Shown: positions 1-6,608 of the stretch, one piece after another
How the letters are laid out: each line of letters starts with the position of its first letter
How positions within the stretch are numbered: position 1 is the stretch's first letter
Made by a program: the position numbers and the translations under genes
Notes under the pieces: generated by a model
What the model saw: only the letters and a program-made list of their open reading frames with translations
What the model was told of the DNA's origin: nothing
Databases searched by the model: none
From: Actinomycetes bacterium
Lineage (GTDB): Bacteria; Actinomycetota; Actinomycetes; S36-B12; UBA10799
Assembly (NCBI GenBank): GCA_029779995.1
Contig: JAKOZM010000101.1
Span: forward strand, 1-14,339
Direction: 5' to 3'
Length of the DNA: 14,339 nt

Positions 1-99
1 GCCCGAAAGGGCATCGGGGTGCAGGCGTTGCTCGACGTCCTGCTGGACTCCGGCGATACGCATGACCGATTCATCACTCAACTGCAGGAGGCGACATGA
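1..99 (+). CDS. 3' end of an unidentified gene upstream of hucS (partial)
   Basis: Frame 1 is open from the first base and ends at the TGA at 97-99. It encodes the last 32 residues of a protein, containing GVQALLDVLLDSGDTHDRF and ending in QLQEAT. The stop overlaps the hucS start as ATGA, so this is the preceding cistron of the same operon. The segment looks helical and amphipathic and carries no recognisable motif. In the M. smegmatis huc locus, as I remember it, the gene before hucS is hucM, the scaffold that anchors the Huc oligomer to the membrane. HucM is therefore a candidate by position only. A HypA or HypB C-terminus is not evident. Confidence 0.55.
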   Translation, partial: ARKGIGVQALLDVLLDSGDTHDRFITQLQEAT

Positions 100-1070
100 C
101 CAGTGTGCTTTGGTTCCAGGGGGGTGCATGTAGCGGAAACACCATGTCTTTCATCAACGCCGCGGAGCCCTCAGTCGTCGATCTCATCGTCGACTTCGGC
201 CTTGAGATCGTCTATCACCCCACGCTGTCGATGGAGATCGGCAAAGCGGCTCAGGACATCTTCTGGGCCTATGCGAAGGGGGAGAAGGAAGTCGACATCT
301 TCGTCTACGAAGGGTCGGTCATCGAGGGACCGAACGGCAGCGGCCGCTTCGACATGTTCGCCGAGCGGCCCATGAAGGACTGGATCGACGACATCGCGCC
401 GCGGGCGGGCATCGTCGTGGCGATCGGCGACTGTGCCACCTACGGTGGGCTGCCCGCCGTCCCGCCGAACCCCTCGAACTCGCGCGGTCTGCAGTTCGAC
501 CGCGGCGGGAAGAAGGGCGGCTATCTCGGTCCGGACTTCAAGAGCAAACTGGGACTGCCGGTCATCAACATTCCGGGTTGCCCCGCGCACCCGGACTGGA
601 TCAGCCAGATCATCGTCGCACTGGCCGCCGGTCGCGCCGCGGACCTGTCGCTGGACGAGTTCCAGCGACCCAAGACGTTCTTCACATCGTTCACGCAGAC
701 CGGCTGCACGCGTGTGCAGTTCTACACCTACAAGCAGGACCCGCCGAAGTTCGGCGAAGGCATGCGCACCGGTTGCCTGTTCTACGAGTTCGGCTGCCGT
801 GGCCCCATGACCCACTCGCCGTGTAACCGCATTCTGTGGAACCGGCAGTCGTCGAAGACCCGCGCCGGCCACCCCTGTACGGGCTGCACTGAGCCGGGCT
901 TCCCCTTCGGTGACCTCGAGAAGGGCACGGTGTTCAAGACCCAGAAGGTGGCCGGAGTCATCCCGAAGGACGAGCCGGCGGGCATGGACTCCGGGTCGTA
1001 CATGGCGTTGGCCGGTCTATCCCGGGCCGTGGCACCGAAGTGGTCCAAAGAAGACATGTTCGTGGTCTGA
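96..1070 (+). CDS. hucS: [NiFe]-hydrogenase small subunit, Huc type (group 2a)
   Basis: This is the electron-transfer subunit of a cytoplasmic-side uptake [NiFe] hydrogenase; it carries electrons from the NiFe site through three Fe-S clusters. It has 324 aa and no twin-arginine signal peptide, which fits group 2a and excludes the exported group 1 enzymes. Visible cluster ligands are: proximal C12, C113 (GDCATYGG) and C162 (PGCPAHPDW), with N15 where classical enzymes have Cys; distal C204, C227 and C234, with Q201 where classical enzymes have His; medial C243, C261 and C264 (CTGC). Each cluster thus keeps only three Cys, as expected for [3Fe-4S]. The long HSPCNRILWNRQSSKTRAG stretch is, from memory, almost identical to mycobacterial HucS. 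The ATG start has AGGAGG at 86-91 and overlaps the preceding stop. The assignment is very secure; the affinity for H2 is inferred. Confidence 0.96.
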   Translation: MTSVLWFQGGACSGNTMSFINAAEPSVVDLIVDFGLEIVYHPTLSMEIGKAAQDIFWAYAKGEKEVDIFVYEGSVIEGPNGSGRFDMFAERPMKDWIDDIAPRAGIVVAIGDCATYGGLPAVPPNPSNSRGLQFDRGGKKGGYLGPDFKSKLGLPVINIPGCPAHPDWISQIIVALAAGRAADLSLDEFQRPKTFFTSFTQTGCTRVQFYTYKQDPPKFGEGMRTGCLFYEFGCRGPMTHSPCNRILWNRQSSKTRAGHPCTGCTEPGFPFGDLEKGTVFKTQKVAGVIPKDEPAGMDSGSYMALAGLSRAVAPKWSKEDMFVV

Positions 1071-1088
1071 GCAGGAGAGAACAAACCA

Positions 1089-2693
1089 ATGACAACCATG
1101 GAATTGAACGTCAGCCCGCTCGGCCAGGTTGAGGGTGACCTCGACGTCCGGGTGGCCATCACCGACGGTGTGGTCACCGATGCCTGGACGGAGGCCGCCA
1201 TGTTCCGCGGCTTCGAGATCATCCTCAAGGGCAAGGACCCGCAGGCCGGTCTGATCATGACCCCGCGCATCTGCGGCATCTGCGGTGGCAGTCACCTGTA
1301 CAAGGCCTGCTACGCCGTGGACACCGCGTGGGGCACCTATGTCCCACCCAACGCGACCCGCGTGCGCAACATCGCGCAGGCCTGCGAGACGCTGCAGAGC
1401 ATCCCGCGTTGGTTCTACGCGATCATGGGCCCCGATCTGACCGCCGCCCAGTACTCCTCGCTGCCCCTGTATGAAGAGGTGGCTCGCCGATTCGCCCCCT
1501 ACGTCGGCACGAGTTACCAGTCCGGAGTCACCCTGTCGCAGCACCCGGTCGAGATCTACGCGATCTTCGGCGGACAGTGGCCGCACTCGTCCTTCATGAT
1601 CCCCGGTGGGGTCATGAGCGCTCCGACGCTGTCCGACGTGACCCGCTCGGTGTCGATCCTGGAGAACTGGGGCCGACTGTGGCTGGAGGGCCAGTGGCTC
1701 GGCTGCTCAGTCGACCGCTGGCTGGAGAACAAGACGTGGAGCGACATCCAGGCCTGGATGGAGGAGAACGAGTCGCAGTCCAATTCTGACCTCGCCCTGT
1801 TCATCCGCTGGGCTCTGCAGTCCGGCCTGGACTCCTACGGCCAGGGCTACGGCAATTACCTGGCTACCGGCACATTCCTCAACCCGGACCTGTATACGAA
1901 CCCCACGGTGGACGGCCGCAACGCCGCATTGAAGTCCCGGTCGGGCATCTACGCCGACGGCAAGTGGTTCGACTTCGACCAGATGCGGGTCACTGAGGAT
2001 GTGACGCATTCCTTCTACCAGGGCACTGGTTCTCGCCATCCTTGGGAGGGTGTCACCGAGCCGATCGACCCGGCTGACGGTGCCAAGCAGGGCAAGTACA
2101 CCTGGGCGAAGGCGCCGCGCTACGACGTGCCAGACCTCGGGTACGTGCCCCTGGAGGTGGGCCCGCTGGCCCGGCAGATGATGTCGGCCCGGCCGGGTGC
2201 GCAAGACTGGCAGGACTCCGACCAGCTCATCAAGAACGTGATCGACGAGCTCGGTCCCAGCGTGCTGACCCGGGTCTTGGCGCGGGTCCACGAGGCCCCG
2301 AAGTACTTCAAGTACGTACAGACCTGGCTCAAGGAACTGGACCTGCACGCGGAGTTCTATCGCAAGCCGGTAGAGCCCGAATCCGGTAAGGGTTTCGGTG
2401 GGACCGAGGCAGCTCGCGGTGCGCTGTGCGACTGGATCGTGCTTGAGAACGGCAAGATCGCCAATTACCAGGTGATCACCCCGACGGCTTGGAACATCGG
2501 TCCGCGCGACGGCAACGACGCCATCGGCCCGATGGAGAAGGCCTTCATCGGCACTCCCGTGGAGAACCCCGACTTCCCGGTCGAACTCGGCCAGGTGGCC
2601 CATTCCTACGACTCCTGCCTGGTGTGCACGGTGCACGCCTTCGACGGCAAGACCGGTAAGGAACTCGCGAAGTTCCGCATGGGTGGTGGCTGA
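1089..2693 (+). CDS. hucL: [NiFe]-hydrogenase large catalytic subunit, Huc type (group 2a)
   Basis: This subunit binds the NiFe(CN)2CO centre and splits H2. It has 534 aa. The N-terminal L1 motif is RICGICGGSH, with C62 and C65; the C-terminal L2 motif is DSCLVCTVH, with C510 and C513. These are the four cysteines that hold nickel and iron. Residues 517-534 follow H516 and form the propeptide removed by the M52 protease encoded next. The N-terminal VSPLGQVEGDLDV segment matches the usual RVEGH region, with Asp in place of His. The ATG at 1089 follows 18 bases after the hucS stop, with AGGAGA at 1073-1078. A second in-frame ATG at 1098 is less well placed. Stoichiometry with HucS and shared synteny indicate one heterodimer. 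Group 2a is assigned from sequence resemblance and gene context, not from a computed tree. Confidence 0.96.
   Translation: MTTMELNVSPLGQVEGDLDVRVAITDGVVTDAWTEAAMFRGFEIILKGKDPQAGLIMTPRICGICGGSHLYKACYAVDTAWGTYVPPNATRVRNIAQACETLQSIPRWFYAIMGPDLTAAQYSSLPLYEEVARRFAPYVGTSYQSGVTLSQHPVEIYAIFGGQWPHSSFMIPGGVMSAPTLSDVTRSVSILENWGRLWLEGQWLGCSVDRWLENKTWSDIQAWMEENESQSNSDLALFIRWALQSGLDSYGQGYGNYLATGTFLNPDLYTNPTVDGRNAALKSRSGIYADGKWFDFDQMRVTEDVTHSFYQGTGSRHPWEGVTEPIDPADGAKQGKYTWAKAPRYDVPDLGYVPLEVGPLARQMMSARPGAQDWQDSDQLIKNVIDELGPSVLTRVLARVHEAPKYFKYVQTWLKELDLHAEFYRKPVEPESGKGFGGTEAARGALCDWIVLENGKIANYQVITPTAWNIGPRDGNDAIGPMEKAFIGTPVENPDFPVELGQVAHSYDSCLVCTVHAFDGKTGKELAKFRMGGG
2637..2690 (+). other. HucL C-terminal propeptide (18 residues)
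   Basis: In [NiFe] hydrogenases of this kind the maturation protease cuts after the His of the DxCxxCxxH motif once nickel is in place. Here that His is H516 (codon 2634-2636), so the removed tail is A517 to G534, ending in MGGG. The last bases of the tail also encode the start of the protease gene itself. Confidence 0.8.
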
Positions 2694-3153
2694 CACCCAC
2701 ACGGTCGTGGTCGGCTGCGGGAACCTCATCCGCGGCGACGACGCGGCCGGACCTGTGCTGGTACGGATACTCGCCGATCGTGGCCTGCCTGCGGGCGTGC
2801 GCGTGATCGACGGTGGCACTGCCGGAATGGACGTCGCCTTCGCCATGCGCGGGGCGCAACGGGTGATCGTGGTGGACGCCTCCCGGGTGGGGGTGGCGGC
2901 TGGGACGGTGCACAAGGTGCCGGGTGCGGAGTTGACCGACCTGCGGCCCCCTGAAGGCAATCTGCACCGGTTTCGCTGGGATCAGGCGCTGGGCTTCGCG
3001 CAGTGGCTGCTGAAGGATGAGTACCCATCGGAGGTCACCGTGTGGCTGATTGAGGGGGAGTCCTTCGAACCCGGGGAACCTCTGAGTGCGGCGGTGGAGC
3101 AGGCCGTCAACAGCGTGGCCGACGCGATCCTGGTGGACCTCGGTGATGGTTGA
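2683..3153 (+). CDS. hucD: Hydrogenase maturation protease, M52 (HyaD/HybD/HupD) family
   Basis: This is the endopeptidase that removes the HucL C-terminal tail after nickel insertion. At 156 aa it has normal family length. The opening VVVGCGNLIRGDDAAG is the family signature. D20, D65 (in VIVVDAS) and H95 (GNLHRF) stand where E. coli HybD has its nickel-sensing ligands E16, D62 and H93. Two adjacent GTG codons, at 2683 and 2686, can serve as the start. Both lie inside the end of hucL, giving an overlap of 11 or 8 bases and suggesting coupled translation. Placement directly behind the large subunit indicates that HucL is its substrate. Confidence 0.93.
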   Translation: MVADTHTVVVGCGNLIRGDDAAGPVLVRILADRGLPAGVRVIDGGTAGMDVAFAMRGAQRVIVVDASRVGVAAGTVHKVPGAELTDLRPPEGNLHRFRWDQALGFAQWLLKDEYPSEVTVWLIEGESFEPGEPLSAAVEQAVNSVADAILVDLGDG

Positions 3154-3352
3154 AGAGGCGCTGTCCGCCGATGCGGTCGTGGTGTGCGAGGCGGGCAGGT
3201 GGATCGTCTACCTCGATGTCGTACTGGCTTCGGGGGCGGTGCGCCGCAAGGTGGGGGACTATCACGACGAACGGCGCGCCACGCAGGCCGCGCGGATCAT
3301 CGAACGTAATGCCCGGCGCTACATCTCCCACCCGCCGGTCGAGCAGGAATAG
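3146..3352 (+). CDS. Small 68-aa protein of unknown function in the huc operon
   Basis: I do not recognise this family. The ATG at 3146 lies 8 bases inside the end of hucD; a GTG at 3143 is a possible alternative start. The product has 68 aa and no signal peptide or membrane segment. It starts with a likely beta hairpin (VVVCEAGRWIVYLDVVLASG), followed by a basic, Arg-rich helix (ERRATQAARIIERNARRY). One Cys is present at residue 14. It is accepted as a gene because it fills the space between two cistrons, overlaps hucD in the operon style, and has balanced composition. The basic helix could bind nucleic acid or an acidic protein partner. A maturation or assembly role is inferred only from position. 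Confidence 0.7.
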   Translation: MVEEALSADAVVVCEAGRWIVYLDVVLASGAVRRKVGDYHDERRATQAARIIERNARRYISHPPVEQE

Positions 3353-3371
3353 CGTGGCCGTGAACGAGCAG

Positions 3372-3377
3372 AAGGAG
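3372..3377 (+). promoter_or_regulatory. Ribosome binding site that sets the TPR gene start
   Basis: AAGGAG lies five bases before the ATG at 3383. An upstream in-frame GTG at 3377 overlaps the motif itself, so the ATG is the better start. Confidence 0.6.
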
Positions 3378-3382
3378 TGCAG

Positions 3383-4591
3383 ATGACCTTGGGCGGACCG
3401 ACCCCGCAGCCGTTGGGTGTGTTGCCCTGGCCGGCGGGTCTGCTGGTGTTCCCGGCAGGCAGTGACGAGGTGGCCGCACAGGTGGTGAACGGGACGATCC
3501 CCGCCGTCTGGCCCGAAGATCTGCGCTTCGTCGAACTGGCCCTCACCAGCGAGCCTGACACCGCCGCGGCCGCCGTCACCGGCGACGATCTGATCGCCCG
3601 CTACAACCGCGCGGTGCTGGTTGGCGGGCAGGGCGTGTGGGAAGCACTGGACCAGCAGGCCGAAGGCCCGTTGCTGGCGCTGGTGTCGACCGCCCGGTAC
3701 AGCGTGGGTCAGATCGATGCTCCACCCGCAGCCACCGGGCTGCCCGACGAGATCGCGTCGCTGGTGTACTCCGCGCGGGCATCGGCGGCCATGGAAGCCG
3801 GCGACCCGCAGCGGACCCTGATCGAGTTGCAGGACGCCATCGACGCCGCGGTTCGGGCGGGCAGTCCGATCGTGGCGGCGTCCCTGCGATTGACGCTGGC
3901 GCAGTTCCTCACCGACGGCGCAGATCCTGCCCGCGCCGCGATGGTGGCTGATCTGGCGATCAAGGCTCTGCCATTGACTGCCGACCGGGAACTGCGTGCC
4001 CACCTGCAAGTCACCAGGGCCCTGGCCCGACAGCAGCTCGCAGGTGAGCAGAGGGGTGCCCTGCTGGCGGTGGTCGGTGACCTCAACGAGGCCACGAAGG
4101 TGTTCCGGGAGGAGTCGCACCCGCAGATGTTCGCGCTGTGCAACCAGCACCTGGCGCTGGCCTACCTGGTCATGCCGATGTCCGACGAGGGCGACCGGTT
4201 GCGCCTGGGCATCGCCGTCAATGCACTGCGGGCGGCGCTGCGCGTGTTCACCGCACAGGACCATCCCGGGCAGTGGGCGACAACCCAGGTGAATCTGGCC
4301 AATGCTCTGCAGTACGTCCCGAGCTCCCACCAGCAGGACAACCTCGACGAGGCCGTGCAGCTGTACGAAGAGGTCCTGCAGTCCCGCGATCCCAACCAGG
4401 ACCCGATCGGCTACGCACGGATTCTGTCCAATCAAGGTAATGCGCTGGGCCATCTCGGTGTGTTCAGCGACGCCCGGGACCGCCTGCAGTTGGCTCGCTC
4501 GATGTTCGCCCAGGAGGGCGATGTCGATGGTGTAGCCACCGTCGACGACATTCTCGCCGGTGTCGCCGAAGCCGCGGGGAGTGCGAGCTGA
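3383..4591 (+). CDS. TPR-repeat protein of the huc operon
   Basis: This is a 402-aa cytoplasmic protein with no signal peptide or membrane helix. Roughly residues 125-395 are helical tetratricopeptide-type repeats. Clear examples are the segments around LCNQHLALAYLVMP, TTQVNLANALQYVP...NLDEAVQLYEEVL and ILSNQGNALGHLG...ARDRLQLARSMF. The N-terminal 100 residues (LPWPAGLLVFPAG and following) form a separate domain I do not recognise, with mixed alpha/beta character. TPR arrays bind other proteins, so a chaperone or scaffold for subunit assembly or oligomerisation is plausible, but nothing in the sequence names the partner. TPR genes are, from memory, a repeated companion of group 2a hydrogenases. 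The gene begins 30 bases after the 68-aa gene, and its stop shares one base with the next start (TGATG). Confidence 0.88.
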   Translation: MTLGGPTPQPLGVLPWPAGLLVFPAGSDEVAAQVVNGTIPAVWPEDLRFVELALTSEPDTAAAAVTGDDLIARYNRAVLVGGQGVWEALDQQAEGPLLALVSTARYSVGQIDAPPAATGLPDEIASLVYSARASAAMEAGDPQRTLIELQDAIDAAVRAGSPIVAASLRLTLAQFLTDGADPARAAMVADLAIKALPLTADRELRAHLQVTRALARQQLAGEQRGALLAVVGDLNEATKVFREESHPQMFALCNQHLALAYLVMPMSDEGDRLRLGIAVNALRAALRVFTAQDHPGQWATTQVNLANALQYVPSSHQQDNLDEAVQLYEEVLQSRDPNQDPIGYARILSNQGNALGHLGVFSDARDRLQLARSMFAQEGDVDGVATVDDILAGVAEAAGSAS

Positions 4592-4944
4592 TGGAGCTGT
4601 TCGCGCGTCAGCATTTCGACGTGATCCTGCGCGAGGCCGCCGGCAACTTCGCCGAGCGCTGCGTGTACCGCTGTGGCGGTCCGCAAGCCGCTTTCCAAGC
4701 GGTGACCGACGATGCGGCGGTGCTGGACGTCGATGCGTTCGTCGGCGCGTTCTTCGCTGAGAACCTGCTGGAAGACACTGCTGGCGCGTGCTTCGTGTTG
4801 GAGGCGTTGGAGCGGCGGACGGTGCCTGCCGATCCGGGCGGTCCAGTGGCCGATGTCCTGTCCCGACTCGCCCAGGCCGCCTTTCGCGAGGTGCTCATCG
4901 CCCAGACCGGGCAGGTCCTGCAGCAACAGCAGATCTACTCCTGA
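4591..4944 (+). CDS. 117-aa protein of unknown function in the huc operon
   Basis: I do not recognise this family. The ATG at 4591 shares its A with the preceding TGA, and GGGGAG at 4576-4581 gives a good ribosome site nine bases upstream. The product looks mostly helical and soluble. Cysteines are C24 and C28 (RCVYRCGG, a CxxxC pair) and C67. The C-terminus is a Gln-rich helix (QVLQQQQIYS). Three cysteines in a small protein beside a NifU-like gene make metal or Fe-S handling conceivable, but there is no established ligand motif, so this is a guess. Its tight position inside the operon argues that it is a real gene serving the hydrogenase. Confidence 0.75.
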   Translation: MELFARQHFDVILREAAGNFAERCVYRCGGPQAAFQAVTDDAAVLDVDAFVGAFFAENLLEDTAGACFVLEALERRTVPADPGGPVADVLSRLAQAAFREVLIAQTGQVLQQQQIYS

Positions 4945-4968
4945 AAACCCGATGAGAGGGGCACGCCG

Positions 4969-5481
4969 ATGAGCGGCTTTGACGAACTCGCAGCGCATGT
5001 GGACCAGTTGCGGGACCGCGTGAGTCACACCGAGCAGGCCGCACTGCTGCACGAGACCATCGAAGCCATCACCGAGTTCAACCGTCGCGGGCTGATGACA
5101 CTGGTGCACATGATGCGCGAGAACGAGGCCGCCGCTGAGGTGCTGTACGCGGCTGTCGACGAGCCCGAGGTGATGGCGCTGTTGGTCTCGCACGGCATCA
5201 TCCGCTCGGACCGGACGCTGGACGTGCTGCAGGTGATGGAGCAGATCCGCCCGCACCTCATCGCCAGCTCCATCGAGATGGACGTGGCCGAGGTGCGCGA
5301 CGACGTGGCCTATGTGCGGTTCGCCACGGGCTGCAGCGCCCCGGACCAGCTGACCAAGGACGAGATCATGGGAGTGCTGCGCCAGCGGGTACAGGGTCTG
5401 AGCGACGTCGTCGAACTGGCTCCTGAACCTGCTGGTGCGTTCGTGGCATTGGACACCTTGCGCATCGGACCGCCGGCGTGA
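4969..5481 (+). CDS. NifU-like protein with degenerate Fe-S motif
   Basis: The 170-aa product has two parts. Residues 1-80 are helical (FNRRGLMTLVHMMRENEAAAEVLYAAVDEPEVMALLVSHGI), a region I associate with NifU-family proteins in hydrogenase clusters. Residues 83-150 follow the NifU C-terminal fold: MEQIRPHLIASSIEMDVAEV, then VAYVRFATGC, then a helix ending in DVVEL. True Nfu domains carry CxxCP here and hold a bridging [4Fe-4S] cluster. This protein has only C122 (GCSAPDQLT), the sole Cys in the chain. It may be a structural adaptor or hold a cluster with other ligands. GAGAGGGG at 4954-4961 is the ribosome site, and the stop overlaps the NHL gene as GTGA. The family call is based on pattern; the loss of CxxC is seen directly. 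Confidence 0.8.
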   Translation: MSGFDELAAHVDQLRDRVSHTEQAALLHETIEAITEFNRRGLMTLVHMMRENEAAAEVLYAAVDEPEVMALLVSHGIIRSDRTLDVLQVMEQIRPHLIASSIEMDVAEVRDDVAYVRFATGCSAPDQLTKDEIMGVLRQRVQGLSDVVELAPEPAGAFVALDTLRIGPPA

Positions 5482-6605
5482 TCCATGCCCACAGCACGGT
5501 CGGTGCCGGGGCCGAACCGGTCCGCCGACTGGGCGCAGCGTCGCCGGGAGGACTGGCACTGCCCGACGCCAGCCCGACGCGCTCGCACATGTACTCCCCA
5601 CGGGGGGTCTGGACAGACGGTGAGCGCGTTGTTGTCGCGGACACGGGCAACCACCGGATCCTGATCTGGCACACGTTCCCGGATCACGATGGGGCGCCCG
5701 CCGACGTGGTGCTCGGGCAGCCCGACTTCAGCAGCGAGGGCCCGGCCGCCGGCAGCGGCGATACCGTGCGTGGATTGCATCTACCGACCGGCGTCGCGGT
5801 GATCGAGGGTCGCCTGGTCGTCGCAGATGCCTGGCACCACCGCCTGTTGATGTGGGACGGTCTCCCGCATACCTCTTTCGCCGCCCCCGACCACGTGATC
5901 GGGCAGGTGAGCGGGGTCCTGCCCAATCGGGGGGGTCGGCCCGGGCTGGACAGGTTCTACTGGCCGTTCGGGTTCGCGCTGGTCAATGGGGTCTTCTGGG
6001 TGGCCGACACCGGCAATCGACGAGTGCTGGGTTGGACGGGCGGGCTGCCGCTGGATGGTGGCCCCGCCGACATCCTGCTGGGGCAGGCCAGCGCCGATGC
6101 CCGCGAGGACAACAGCGGCGCCCTCGGTGACGCCACCTATCGCTGGCCGCATGCCATCGCCGGTGATGCCCAGACCCTGTACGTGGCTGATGCCGGCGAC
6201 CATCGGGTGCTCGGGTTCACCCCTGCCCCCCGGCATGCCGACGACCGTGCGGCGCTGGTGCTGGGTCAGGCCGCCGCCGACGTCGCCGACGAGTTCAAGA
6301 ACCGGCCGCAGGGCGCGCATCGGTTGCGCTTCCCGTACGCAGTCGTCAGCGACGCAACGCGCTTGGTCGTGGCTGACACCTCCAACAACCGCGTCCTGAT
6401 CTGGCACGGACTGCCGCGCACGGGGGCTGGCAGTCCGGCGGACACCGTCCTCGGACAGGGGGACTTCGACGCCAACGGCGAGAACCGCTGGGATCAGGTG
6501 GCCGACGACTCATTGTGCTGGCCATACGGGTTGAGCCTGGCGACAAACCTGCTGGCGATCGCTGATTCGGGAAACAATCGCGTCATGTTCTGGCAGGTGA
6601 CCTGA
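5478..6605 (+). CDS. Six-bladed NHL-repeat beta-propeller protein
   Basis: The 375-aa product consists almost entirely of NHL repeats. Six copies of the VADTGNHRVL motif occur at about residues 53, 115, 175, 236, 298 and 361, spaced 60-63 residues apart, which predicts one six-bladed propeller. Five inter-blade segments carry a second conserved motif, PADxVLGQ, near residues 79, 141, 201, 262 and 325. There is no signal peptide, so it is probably cytoplasmic like the hydrogenase. NHL propellers generally bind proteins or RNA. NHL genes occur, from memory, in mycobacterial and Nitrospira group 2a loci, without a firmly defined task. Electron relay is unlikely because only one Cys is present. 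The GTG start is fixed by its 4-base overlap with the NifU-like stop. Confidence 0.92.
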   Translation: MIHAHSTVGAGAEPVRRLGAASPGGLALPDASPTRSHMYSPRGVWTDGERVVVADTGNHRILIWHTFPDHDGAPADVVLGQPDFSSEGPAAGSGDTVRGLHLPTGVAVIEGRLVVADAWHHRLLMWDGLPHTSFAAPDHVIGQVSGVLPNRGGRPGLDRFYWPFGFALVNGVFWVADTGNRRVLGWTGGLPLDGGPADILLGQASADAREDNSGALGDATYRWPHAIAGDAQTLYVADAGDHRVLGFTPAPRHADDRAALVLGQAAADVADEFKNRPQGAHRLRFPYAVVSDATRLVVADTSNNRVLIWHGLPRTGAGSPADTVLGQGDFDANGENRWDQVADDSLCWPYGLSLATNLLAIADSGNNRVMFWQVT

Positions 6606-6608
6606 CCC

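Noticed and set aside
96..200. Possible twin-arginine export signal on the small subunit
   Set aside because: The protein begins MTSVLWFQGGACSGN, with the proximal-cluster Cys at residue 12 and no RR motif or hydrophobic leader, so it is not exported.
1707..2960. 417-codon minus-strand frame opposite hucL and hucD
   Set aside because: It lies opposite two well-conserved genes with intact motifs and shows no recognisable domain of its own.
3107..4453. 448-codon minus-strand frame opposite the TPR gene and its neighbour
   Set aside because: The composition is artefactual (rich in Arg, Gly, His and Gln), it has no motif, and it crosses several coupled plus-strand genes.
4432..5601. 389-codon minus-strand frame opposite the 117-aa and NifU-like genes
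   Set aside because: It covers the junctions of genes that have ribosome sites and stop-start overlaps on the plus strand; the antisense product has no features.
96..6605. Possible Rieske-type electron-transfer partner in the operon
   Set aside because: I looked for a CxH...CxxH pair in the operon proteins and found none; the NifU-like protein has only one Cys and the NHL protein also has only one.
5478..6605. The internal repeats of the NHL gene as a DNA repeat array or CRISPR
   Set aside because: The periodicity of about 180 bases is at protein level, with divergent DNA and open translation throughout; there are no short identical repeats with spacers.
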